This document shows positions 12,201 through 23,800 of a stretch of 64,000 bases of DNA, piece after piece; position 1 is the first letter of the stretch; each line of letters starts with the position of its first letter. The DNA comes from Diphasiastrum complanatum (Eukaryota; Streptophyta; Lycopodiopsida; Lycopodiales; Lycopodiaceae), in NCBI GenBank assembly GCA_029204225.1, contig CM055092.1, positions 15,338,059 to 15,402,058 on the forward strand, in the 5' to 3' direction. The translations under genes were made by a program, and so were the position numbers. The notes beneath the pieces were generated by a model, which did no database searches, was not told the origin of the DNA, and was given only the letters and a program-made list of their open reading frames with translations.

Positions 12201-15200
12201 GGGATAGGAATCTCATCATCGGAGCCATCAACATGTGCTCGAGTCCGAAAGAAGCCAGTGAGAAGCAGCTGCTGGGAGTCTAACCCCAGGTGATTTGGTA
12301 CAGGCAAATGAGACTGACGGAGTGTAAGCATCTCACGAACAAGAAGTCCCAAGCAACGAGCATCAGGATAGGAGACAAAACTGCGAAGTGTATGCGGGCC
12401 ATCGCGAAAGAGACAATAATACCTCCCTCGTATCTCATAATACAACGGACATTTGAGGAGGAAATGGACTTCATCTTCCACCTCCTGCAACGAGCACAAG
12501 CGACATAGACGATGACGCTCCCGGGGGAAATCCCATGCACGACCGGCCTCAATAGCAAGCTGATGAGAGGAAATGCGCAACTGCCCAAGACGATAGCGCA
12601 AACTGTGTGATAGGGGCTGTGAGAGATAGAGCGGCAATGGCAAACCAAAAGGATCCAGAGAGTAGGAAGACCCCGGAATCTTCAGTTGAGTTTTTTGTCA
12701 TCCTGACGTTGTTCTACCAAGACGCCTTGTGCCGTGGTGTCTAAGGAGGGTGCTACAGAAGACGAAGAGGTGGTAGATGATCTGAGGATAGAAGCCCATG
12801 ATTTGGTCTCACGTACTTCTTGCTCGAGAGTAGGTACCTTCTATACATGTTCCACCATCTCATAAAGCCGCTATTCAAGAACTGGAATCCGGGCAGTGCA
12901 CTCAACAGTGTCATGTATTTAGCGCTCAAGTAGGGGAAGCTTATTCATGGATGCCTTAGTATCCTCAACAACACAGGAGATATTAGGGATGATGTCCCTC
13001 TGCAAAGCACTAAGCGCAACACAAAGAGAAGCAATTTCAGTCTGTTGAGTGTCAATCGTGGCAGTCTTAGTAAGCAAATCCACACGAAGTTCATTGAGTT
13101 GTGAAAGAAAAGCGAAAATTTGCTTAGAAATGTACTCATTCAGCGAGGAGATGTTCTCGGGAGTGGTGTGTTGCATGTAGGTGTGGCATGTGTCTCCCAT
13201 AGCAGCTGAGGACGAAGCAACAACTTGTGGCGGTGGAGCGCTGACAGAATCGGTAGGCATGGTGGATGCAATTTCCAAAGTATGAAGACGTTTGCGAGAG
13301 CCTGTAGACATAAACTTCTTAGCACGCATTGTGCGCAAGACAAAGCCTGGAGGAAGGCGAAGCGAAGCCGTAGGATGATTTGTAGGAGAGATGAGAGAGG
13401 AAGCAAAACCCTAATCAAGCAGTTTTACGAAAATGAGTGCAACTTTGTCATACGAAGTCCGATTGACCCGAAAATTGATTCAGGTCGAAAGTAAGACAGA
13501 GCACTACGCAGTCGTCTGACTGTACTTGCAACAAGTTACGATCCGTACGGATTTTACAGACTGCGAAAATTTTAAGATCAAGAAAAATCAGATTTTCAAA
13601 ACTCAAACTGTTGAGGATCTATTGCAAAAGGATAGCAGCAGTGAAATCTTGAGAAACAAGCTTAGAGTAGCTAAAAGTGTCATGCACAAAAAAGGTAGAT
13701 CTAGCCACAAAGAAAGCTAGAAGGAAGTGTGTAATAGATCCTAACACCACAGTAGGGCAAACACTAACTGATCCCCCCAACCTTGCCTACTCCCTGATAT
13801 AGAGTAAGCCCCTCCTAGCCCAGTGTGAGGACTGGTAGCATGCTACTGCCAAGTGTCGGCCATGTGGCACTGATGTGGCCGACTGCACGTCGGGACCCAA
13901 CTGGGGGCCCTATCCTGCTGACAGGGTCCCTAGGCTGTGTTAGGCCCGCCATGGCTATGGACCGTGCTGGGGCACACTACTCACACTGTCTTGCCCTGTT
14001 GGTCATGTACGCTGGACACGACCCTGACTGTGGTATTTGACCTATCTGTGTTCTCTAGGGTTCGGCACTGGTTACGAGCTCGTAACACTCCCTCCCCCTT
14101 AAGAACCATCTTGGTCCTCTAAGACAAAGTCTGGAAAAATCTTGCGAAGGACGTTGCCTCTTTCCCAAGTGGCATTCTCAACAGGCTGATCATTCCACTT
14201 AACCAGATATTCTCGGTATGGAGTATGACGAGTCTACGTCTCTCTACTATCAAGAATCTCCTCTGGTTCATGTGGAGATTGTTGAGGATCCAATGGGAGA
14301 ACTAGAACACTGTCCCCTACCAGATTGTCTGATCTGGTTAAGGCTTTTCGTAACCGACTTACGTGAAAGACTGGAAAAACCTTACTGCTGTGTGGGAGTT
14401 CTAGTTCATAGGTGACCTCGCCTAGTCTCCTACTGATGGTAAAGGGACCACAATACCTTGGAGACAACTTAGCACACACTCTGGATTTGAGGGTTTTAGA
14501 GTCAACTGGGACTCTTAAGTAGACTTTCTCACCAGTGGAGAACTGCACATCCCGTCTGTGTGGATCTGCATAATGCCTGGCTCGATCCTGGGATTGTCTA
14601 ATGCTACGCTTAGCATGTTCTATCATCTGGTTTAGGTCTTCTAAAAAGTTTCTGGCTGCTTCAACTTTTTCTTGTTTAAACCCTACAGCTGTTGGTGAGC
14701 GTGGCTGAAAACCGTACATCAGCATAAATGGGCTGTATCCCGTAGCTGAATGTTTGGTACTGTTGTAAGCAAACTCTAATATCGAGAGATACTCCTCCTA
14801 ATTAGTCTGCTTCTTGCTGACGTATGCACGAAGCATATCCTCCAGCACTTGATTTACCCTTTCTGTTTGACCGTCCGTCTGTGGATGGTCGGTGGTACTC
14901 ATATTAAGTTTAGTATGGAGATGATGGAATACTGCCCTCCAAAAATTTCCAGTAAACTTACTGTCCCGGTCGCTGACTATGCTGGAAGGTAGACCGTACA
15001 ATTTAAATAGCCCGTCTACAAACAACCTCGCTAACTCTGGAGCTCTAGCGGTTGTTTTGGTCAGAATGAAATGAGCCATTTTGGTCAGACGGTCAACTGT
15101 GACCCATATAGCATTATTACCCTTTTGGGTTTTAGGCAGGCCTACTATAAAATCCATGGAGATACTCTCCCATTTACCAGCTGGTATTTCTAAGGGATGC

Positions 15201-17789
15201 AACAACCCTCCTGCCTTTAAACGCTCTGCTTTATTTACTTGACATTTCTGGCAACTGGTTACATACTGGTGGACATCCTTTTTCATACTGGGCCAGAAAA
15301 ATTGCCTACGAAGAAGCTCGTAGGTCTTCTGTATGCCTGGGTGTCCCGCGCTGGGATTGTCATGACATTCATATAGGACCTGCTGCCTATAATCCTCTGA
15401 ATTGGGGACACACACTCTGTCTCTATAAAGCAAGTACTCATCTTGAATGAAATACTGTTTCCATTTGAATCCTTGAGTCAACTGACCCTCAACCCCTGGG
15501 GTTTGCTTGGGTAATACAGGCTCAGAATCCTCAACGTCATCTGACGACGTATACTCGGACTCATCATCTTCCTCAACGGAAGCTGCCGTATTCTTGGATG
15601 AACTGGCACCAGCCCCGGGAACTGGTTCTGGTGTCTGTAACTGTCTGTTCTGGACTGAGTTCCAGATAATAGAGAAGAATGCATCATGCTGGCATTTCCC
15701 TCTCAAGGACTCGAGTAACTCATTACGAATCTGAGTAAAACTCAGCTCGTTTATCGTAGGCATTCTGCTAAGGGCATGTGCTACTGTATTGAATTTTCCA
15801 CGCCTATATCTGATAGACATGTCAAACTCTTGCATCAACTCTGCCCAACGAGCTTTCCGACCTCTAAGCTCAGGTTGATTGCAAAGTTATCTAAGACTCT
15901 CATGGTCTGTCAGGACCTCAAAGTTGGCACCATACAAATAATGCCTCCAAGTCTTAAGGGCATGGACTATAGAAAAGAGTTCCTTTTCATAGGCACTGTA
16001 CCTAGTCTGAGCTGGCTCGAGTTTTTTACTCTCGAACGCAACTGGTCATCCGCCCTGAGTTAGCACAGCACCTACTGCAAAGTCGCTAGCATTTGTTTCG
16101 ACCACAAATGGCTGATTGGGGTCGACGACCTTTAAAACTGGTGCCGTAGCTAAGGCTGTTTTGAGAGCATCAAAGCTCTCCTGTTGTGCGGACTCCCAAA
16201 TGAACTCCTTTCCCTTCTCCTTAAGGAGATTTGTCATAGGGACTGCTATCTGAGCATATTCCTTGACAAATCGTCTATAATATCCCGCCAGACCAAGAAA
16301 GATTTGAAGTTCCAAAATATTCTGAGGTCTCAGCCAACTGAGTATGGCTTTAACCTTATTTGGGTCCATCTTAATCCCATCTGAAGAGATAATGTGACCC
16401 AAATATGCTACTTCTTCAACGAAGAATTCACACTTGGATTGTTTAGCATAAAGCTTATGCTTTCTGAGCAGTCGAAACACCTTTCTGAGGTGTTTTAGAT
16501 GCTCCTTCCTCGTTTTGCTGTAAACGAGGATGTCATCTAAAAATACGACTACAAACTTACCCAAGTATGGTCTGAGGACACTGTTCATCAAGGTCATAAA
16601 GGTAGCTGGAGCATTTGTGAGCCCAAATGGCATCACCTTAAACTCATAATGACCGTGACGAGTCCTAAAAGCTGTTTTTGAGACATCTTCCGATTTTATA
16701 CGAACTTGATGATATCCCGATCTGAGGCCTATTTTGCTGAAAAACTTAGCCCCGTCGAGTTGATCAAACAACTCGTCTGCCCGAGGCATAGGGTATTTAT
16801 TCTTAATTGTGACTTTATTGAGGGCTCTGTAATCTACGCAAAGACGCATAGACCCCTCTTTCTTTTTCACCAATAGGACTGGTGAGGCCCATGGTGAACT
16901 ACTGGTCTGAATTTGGCCTTTCCCAAGATAGTCTGTTAACTGCCTAGTTATTTCTTCATCCTCTGTTCGGCTGACCCGATACGGAGGTTTAGAAACAGGT
17001 GCTGTACCTGGTACTAGGTTTATTACATGATCTACCTCTCTGCTAGGTGGTAAACCATGTGGCAAATCTTCAGGAAAAACATCTTTAAATTTTGACAATA
17101 AAGTTTCTAATTTACTGATTTTCTGCTGAATAGAACTGGAAATAGAAACTTCAGGAATGAACTGAAAGTCACATAAGAATACCTGATGGTCTTCGTCTCC
17201 GATTAGCTGACAGAGTTCTGAACTGCAGACCATAGGGCTGTTGGGAACATCATGCTCCCCATGCAACTGGATCTCTCGGCCTTTATGCTGAAAGCTGAGG
17301 GTGTTCTCCTGATAGTTTTTGTGGAGGGAAGGTCCTAAACTGTAGAGCCAATCTCTCCCGAGAACAATGTCTGTTCGACCAGTGTAATAGATCCTAACAC
17401 CATAGTAGGGCAAACACTAACTGATCCCCCCAACCTTGCCTACTCCCTGATATAGAGTAAGCCCCTCCTAGCCCAGTGTGAGGACTGGTAGCATGCTACT
17501 GCCAAGTGTCGGCCACGTGGCACTGACGTGGCCGACTGCACGTCGGGACCCAACTGGGGGCCCTATCCTGCTGACAAGGTCCCTAGGCTGTGTTAGGCCC
17601 GCCATGGCTATGGACCGTGCTGGGGCACACTACTCACACTGTCTTGCCCTGTTGGTCATGTACGCTGGACACGACCCTGACTGTGGTATCTGACCTATCT
17701 GTGTTCTCTAGGGTTCGGCACTAGTTACGAGCTCGTAACAAAGTGAGAGTTGCATGGAGATGGAAGCAGTGAGGAGATGATGGCTACGT

Positions 17790-17849
<60 letters not shown>

Positions 17850-20800
17850 AGAAGAAGAAGAAGAAGAAGAAGAAGAAGAAGAAGAAGAAGAAGAAGAAGA
17901 AGAAGCTTAGCTAGACAATAAGATCCTTACTTCATGCACTTTTGAAGAAGTCTAGTACTTTTCGTTGGACTTCTGATTCTCAGTCAGCGTTTGATACTCT
18001 TCGTCGTGCTGTTGTTGATGTTGTCATTATGTGTTTACCACAGTTTGATCAGAAGTTTCTTGTTGAGACTGATGCTAGTAATGTTGGTTTGGGTGCTTTA
18101 CTTCGCCAGTCACAATGTATTATTGCTTATGAGTCGCGTCGTCTTCGCTCTTATGAGCAACGTTATTCTGTGCATGAGAAAGAGCTTCTTGCTATTATCT
18201 ATGCTCTTAAGAAGTGGGTGTCATTATCTGTATTGAGTTCCATTTGACATCATTACTGATCACCAGTCTTTACGTTATCTGTTTTCTCAACGTGACCTTA
18301 GTGATCGTCAATTTCGTTGGTTGCAGTTTTTACAGTCTTTTAATTTTTCCATATTGTATCGTCCCGGTCGTGCTAACACTACTGCTGATGCATTATCTTG
18401 TCTTCCAGCTTTGTTGAATACACTCGTTTCTACTATTCCTCCATGGTTTGATGATCTACCTGCAGCATACCTTACATGTTCTGATTTTCATGATGTTTAT
18501 AGTTCTGCCCCACCTGTTTCGTCCCGTCCTCATCAGGTTTACTCCATTGTTGACAACCATCTTTATCGTTATGATTCTCTTTGTATTTCTAGTTCCTTGG
18601 GTATTTGTTCCCAATTGTTGTCGGATGCTCATTCCTCTCCTGTTGGGGATCACTTTGGTTTTCAGAAGTCTTATGCTCGTCTCAAAGACCATTTCTATTG
18701 GCCCTCTCTTCGATCTGAGCTTGCTGTACTTATTCGTACTTGCCCTTTTTGTCTTCGTAATAAGTACTCCCGTGCTAAATCTGCTGGTTTGGTCCAGAGT
18801 TGGCCTATTCCTCATCAACAGTGGACTGATATATCTATGGACTTTATCCTTGGCCTTCCCCATACCCAGCGTGTTCACGATTCATGTATGGTGGTAGTTG
18901 ACAGGTTCTCGAAACAGGCACATTTTATACCAGTTTGCAGTACTATCAGCAGAGCAGTGTGCACGTTTGTTCCTATCAGAGATTTTTCGCCTGCATGGAT
19001 TTCCTCGTACTATCCTTTCTGATAGGGATAGTAAGTTTACATCTATATTCTGGACAGAGCTTATGCGTATATTGGATGTACAGCTTTTTATGGGTTCTGC
19101 TTATCATTCTACTTCTGATGGGCAGTCTGAGGTCCTTAACAGGATCCTTGAGGATTATTTACGCCATTTTGTTACTCCTTAAAGGAAGGATTGGGATCAA
19201 CATTTATGTTTAGCAGAGTATAGCTATAATAGCTCTGTTAGTACCAGCACAGGTGTCTCACCATTTTTATTATCTCATGGCTATGCACCTCTTTTACCTG
19301 GCATTCCTCTCCCTCTTGAGGATACACCTGTCACACTTGCATCTTTTCTATCAGGTGCTCGAGAGCTTATTACCCGGGTTTACAGCATGTTCAGCAGCGT
19401 TATCAGACCTCAGTTGATCGTCACCACCGCCATGTTGAGTTTCAACTTGGAGATATGGTTTATTTACGCCTACGGTTTGCACGTCATCATTTTGTCCAGG
19501 GCCATGCTTCTACTGAGAAGCTTGCACCACGTTATTATGGGCCTTATCGCATTTTAGAGGTTCTTAGTCCAGTTACATATCGCTTATAGCTTCCTGCTTC
19601 CACACGCGCCTGTGATGTATTCCATGTCAGTTTATTACGTGCTGCTATTGAGGATGACGTTCCTTGTGATGCTGAGTTTCCTACTGCTCTAGAGTTATTT
19701 CCATTTTTACCTGCTGCTATATTACAGGTTCGTCTACACCATAGTCGACGCCGTCGGCAGATTCAGTTTTTGTTCCAGTGGGATGGTCGTCCTATTGAGG
19801 AGGCCACATGGGAGCCTATTGATGTCTTTTATCATACACCATCACTTGCGGATCAGGCTCGTGCTCTTGCTGCACTTGTTGATTCCTCTACATCAGATGT
19901 TGTTCTAGCTGTTGATGCACCAGGGCTTGCTGTTACTTGATCCAGTTTCTTTTTGGCATGCCGGGGAGAGTTATGGACTCGGCTCATTACATTCGCCGCG
20001 TCCATTTACATTTACTTTACTTCATGCATAAGCAGGCCTTGGGCCCTTTTTTATTCATTAGTGACACTATATGGTTGGCCTTTGGCCTTATTATTCATTA
20101 TTAGGCCATTTGGACATATTACTGGAGAGTGGGGGCCTTCTTGGAGGGCGCACTATTTTCCCTCCCAGTTGGGCCCTAGCCACCGGAAGCTTCCTTTTAG
20201 GGCTTCCTCTTGGCTATAAGTAGGGAAACTGTGTCATTTGTTATTCAGCTGACGATATTGATCTCTCTCTTTAGCCTCCTTAATCTCTCTCTTTCCTGCT
20301 TTCTAGGGTTAAGTCTTGCTTATGTGCTGCTTTCATAGCTTAAGTCTTGCTTATGTGATACTTTCATAGCTTAGCTCTAGATCAGCTGTGGCTCTATTCG
20401 TAACTGTTATAAACTATAGAACTTACTACTTAGTACTTACAAGTTACAAGTTACAACTTACAAATTACAATGCACTGACCACTTGGAAGTTGGCACTAAG
20501 TTCTAATTTCTAAGTAGTAAGTTCTAACTAGTAACAATTTACAAATCAGTGAATCACAAATTACAATTCAAGAGTCAAAAGTTTAAACTTTAAAGTTTAA
20601 AGTAAAAGCAATGATGCTGCATAAATAACAAGAGTGTCAAGCGTGGCCTCAAGGCTCATTCCTGAGGCCCCATGAGTCTGAAGTCAACTGTCATATGTAA
20701 TATGTTAGAGTCCAGTTACGACTCTATCATGACCTCAACACGGCCGGTTACCAGAGGGCCTGAGGCCAAGTATTGGCAAGGGCCGGTGACCGAGGAGGAC

Positions 20801-23800
20801 ATCTGTCCCAAGTTGGGACCGATGCTTCACGAGCAGTGACCCGGTGTGGTCGCCTGACAAGTTGTCAGAGATGCGGTGTGTCTTGACAGTCGGGACCCTA
20901 GCCGTCAGTGACGGGATGCTAGATGGCAAGTAGTCGGGGTAACCAACAGGGTCACAGGTCTTTGGCGGGGCACGAGGGTGGTACCCTAGGAGTCACTCCG
21001 TATTCACAGGTCATAGGGGCCATGCATGCCATATGGACTGATCACCCACAGGTGGATGTCATGTGCCAGTTGACGGGAATAGCAGGTAGGACTCAAAGAG
21101 GGGTGCCTATGGTTGGGAGGTTCATTCTACACACCGGCTTCTAGGATTCACGAGCTTGGAGAGACCGGCTTGTGACAATTGGTATCAAAGCCTCGTTCTA
21201 GGGAGAGAAACGCTCGTTCTAGAGAGAGAAAGGTCCGTTCTAGAGAGAGAAAGTGAGAAAAAGCTTGGTTTTTTCACCATAACTTGAGATTTCAGAATAT
21301 TTCAAAGTTTTGGAGGGCCAGCACATTTTTCTTGAAGGTTTTTCGCTCATAACTCTCCGGAACCTTCTCAGATCCTGATCAGATTTTGGGAGCATGTTCC
21401 TAGTATCCATAGCGATCCTATAGAGCCATCATACGCCGGTTTTGGAGCAGATTTGCCTCTGTTTCACTAAAAAGTCGGTTTTCAAGCAAAAAATAGGTCA
21501 GATTTTTGGATTGGACATAACTTCTCCGATTTATCTCCGATTTCTGCTGTTAAGGTTTCAGATTGGGCCTAGTAGGAGGGCGACCGACTACCAATTGACC
21601 GTTCGTGAAAAGCTGTTGCCGTTTGGAAGAAATTCGACGTCAAACAACCCGCTTTTTTCCTGTTTTTTTCAACTTTCAAGCCGATTTGGTGCCCAAACAA
21701 AAGTTTTTTACCGACTTTTGTACCAGCATAGGATGCAAGGTGGTGGCACAAGTTGTTGAAGTCTAATCAGGCTCCATCTACCTGGCTTGAGTTTAAGCGA
21801 GCTTTAGTTTATTCCTCCACATGAGCATGTGCGTGCGACGGATGCTTGGCTTTTGCATCGTCAGACGCAGTACATGGTGCAGGAATATGCTGATAGGTAT
21901 CGGGAGACGCTTATCAAGCTGGCCTCAGAAGAAGGGTTTGCGAAAGTCTGGCCAAGTTGGTCAGAAAGGCTAGTCGGAACGTTGATCATCGTATTGAGCT
22001 CGTTCCAGGGGCAAGTCCGGTATGTAGGCCTCCTTATAGGATAAGCCTAAAAGAGGAAGAGGAAGTCAGAAAGATGTTGGAGGAGTATCTCAAGCTGGGG
22101 TAGTTTTGTCCGAGTTATTCACCTTTCGCCTCTCCTATTTTACTTGTTAAGAAAAAGGATGGTAGTTTCCGGATGTGTGTCGATTACAGGGGATTGGATA
22201 AGATCGCTGTAAAGCATAGGTATCCGATGCCCAGGATTGATGATCTACTGGATGCGTTGCAAGGCGCAACCATTTTCAGTAAGATAGATCTCAAAAGTGG
22301 ATACCATCAAATACGGATTCCAGATGAAGACGTCCAGAAGACGGCCTTTCGGACCCGTTTCGGTCATTATGAATTTTTGGTTATGCCATTTGGGTTAACC
22401 AATGCCCCAGCCACGTTCATGATGCTCATGAACAATGTCTTGCGAGACTATATGGGCAAGTTTGTCGTCAATTTTATTGACGATATATTGGTTTTTGGTA
22501 AAGCGGTCGAGGAGCATGAGGTTCATCTCAAGACCGTTTTGGGCAAGTTACAAGCTTTTGTCTTGTATGCCAATGCTCAGAAGACAGAGTTGTGTAAGAC
22601 TCGTGTCGAGTATTTGGGTCACGTAGCGACAGCTGAGGGTATTTCGGTTGACCCAGCCAAGGTGGCTGTGGTTAAGAAGTGGCCGAGGCCTGCCGATATA
22701 CGCCAATTACAATCTTTCTTATGTTTTTGCAAGTTCTACCGGCAGTTCGTTAGGAACTATTCCAAGGTAGCTGCTCCTTTGATGGACCAGTTACGGAAAA
22801 ACAACACTGTAGATCGGTGGGTGCTAAAGCTCAGCACAGGTTTGAGAACTTGATGGAGGCACTGGCCACGACTCCAGTTCTCAAGTTTGTTAATACCCAG
22901 AAACCGTTTGACCCAGAGATGGATGCAAGTGGCATTGCCGTAGGTGCAATGTTGAGCCAAGATGGTATACCCGTATAGGAGCAAGAGCTGTATGTGACTA
23001 CATGCGCTCAAGGTGTGGAGACTATATTTATATGGCGCCGAGTACACAGATCATTATACTTTAAAGTATTTTGCACTCAGCCCAATTTGTATGGCCACCA
23101 AGCTTGGTGGCCCGAGCTGATGCAGGAATTTCATTTGGAAATTCGCTTCCGAGGAGGGAAGGAAAATGTGGTCGTTGATGCACTATCGTTGGTACTGCAT
23201 CAGATGAGCCTTGCCTGTAGTTGACAGTGATCTCATGGAGGAGATCAAGAGGGCTCAACAAAAGGACCCACATTTTCAGTGTGCGTAGACACATCGATCT
23301 CATCGGGATTAACCTACGAAAATTGAAATTAAACCAAGATTTCGATTCTCAATAGTAAGTACTAGTAAACGATTTTAAAAAAATAGCAAATTTGAAATGT
23401 AAACGTTGAAAGTTGAAACTTGAATCCTGAAGGTTCTAACTTCTTAGTGTAGAGTCTAGACTCTACTATCTAGACAAATCATGATTCATGGTAGATACTA
23501 GACTCTATAGAATTCAGATTAATCATTACTTGTACGGGCTCCCCGGTCTCTCTTAGCTTCTTCACAAGCCGTAGGTTGGCATGCACATACACCAACCTCT
23601 CCAGCTGCGCAGTAGAAAGTTTGTTCCTCCTCTTTGTATGAATCAGAGAGAACACTCTCCAATTTGTCTCACATGCAATTGCTGCGCAATCTTGTGAGAG
23701 GACGCAGATGACAAGTTTCTGCAACTTGGGAACATCATTCCCGAGATTCAAGAATCAACTTTGAAACTTTCAACGTAGTAATATACCTGTCAGGAGCCAT

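Larger units (their letters stand above)
11831..13729 (-). mobile_element. LINE copy 2, internally deleted, minus strand
   Basis: At the left is a LINE 3' end with a (TTTC)n tail, and then the ORF2 C-terminus (12643-12128: [40 protein letters not shown]). To the right, on the same strand, is an ORF1-like frame (13338-12919). The endonuclease and reverse transcriptase between them are absent, so ORF1 and the end of ORF2 are nearly fused. The 5' part is interrupted by gypsy C at 13730 and seems to continue at 17741. Assignment of the right half to the same LINE is inference. Confidence 0.6.
13730..17740 (-). mobile_element. Ty3/gypsy chromovirus C: complete ends, no gag, minus strand
   Basis: Two 358-bp LTRs (13730-14087 and 17383-17740) differ by six transitions only, and both flanks carry AAGTG. 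The LTRs begin TGT and end ACA. The internal 3,295 bp encode, on the minus strand, the protease end, reverse transcriptase, RNase H, integrase and chromodomain in a single frame. Gag, most of the protease and the primer binding site are missing: the 5' LTR is followed by C, then TGGT and protease-end sequence. The polypurine tract is at 14088-14100. The similar LTRs and clear duplication point to a recent insertion. It lies inside LINE copy 2 within RH1 intron 1. Confidence 0.92.
17930..20405 (+). mobile_element. Ty3/gypsy chromovirus A2, 5'-truncated
   Basis: This is a second copy of the A family. It starts inside the RNase H region (equivalent to about 2958 in A1) and ends with the 3' LTR. 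It is highly similar to A1 but broken at different places. It lacks gag, protease, most of reverse transcriptase and the 5' LTR. Its left edge abuts a GAA microsatellite. Confidence 0.88.
20635..23285 (+). mobile_element. Ty3/gypsy B2, 3'-truncated
   Basis: It has a 543-bp 5' LTR (20635-21177, TGTCA...TGACA), a primer binding site, a leader of about 570 bp, a gag remnant, reverse transcriptase and part of RNase H. It breaks off at about 23285, just where the integrase zinc region should start. No 3' LTR is seen. Its leader matches the minus-strand gypsy B1 at 6055-6325. Confidence 0.85.
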
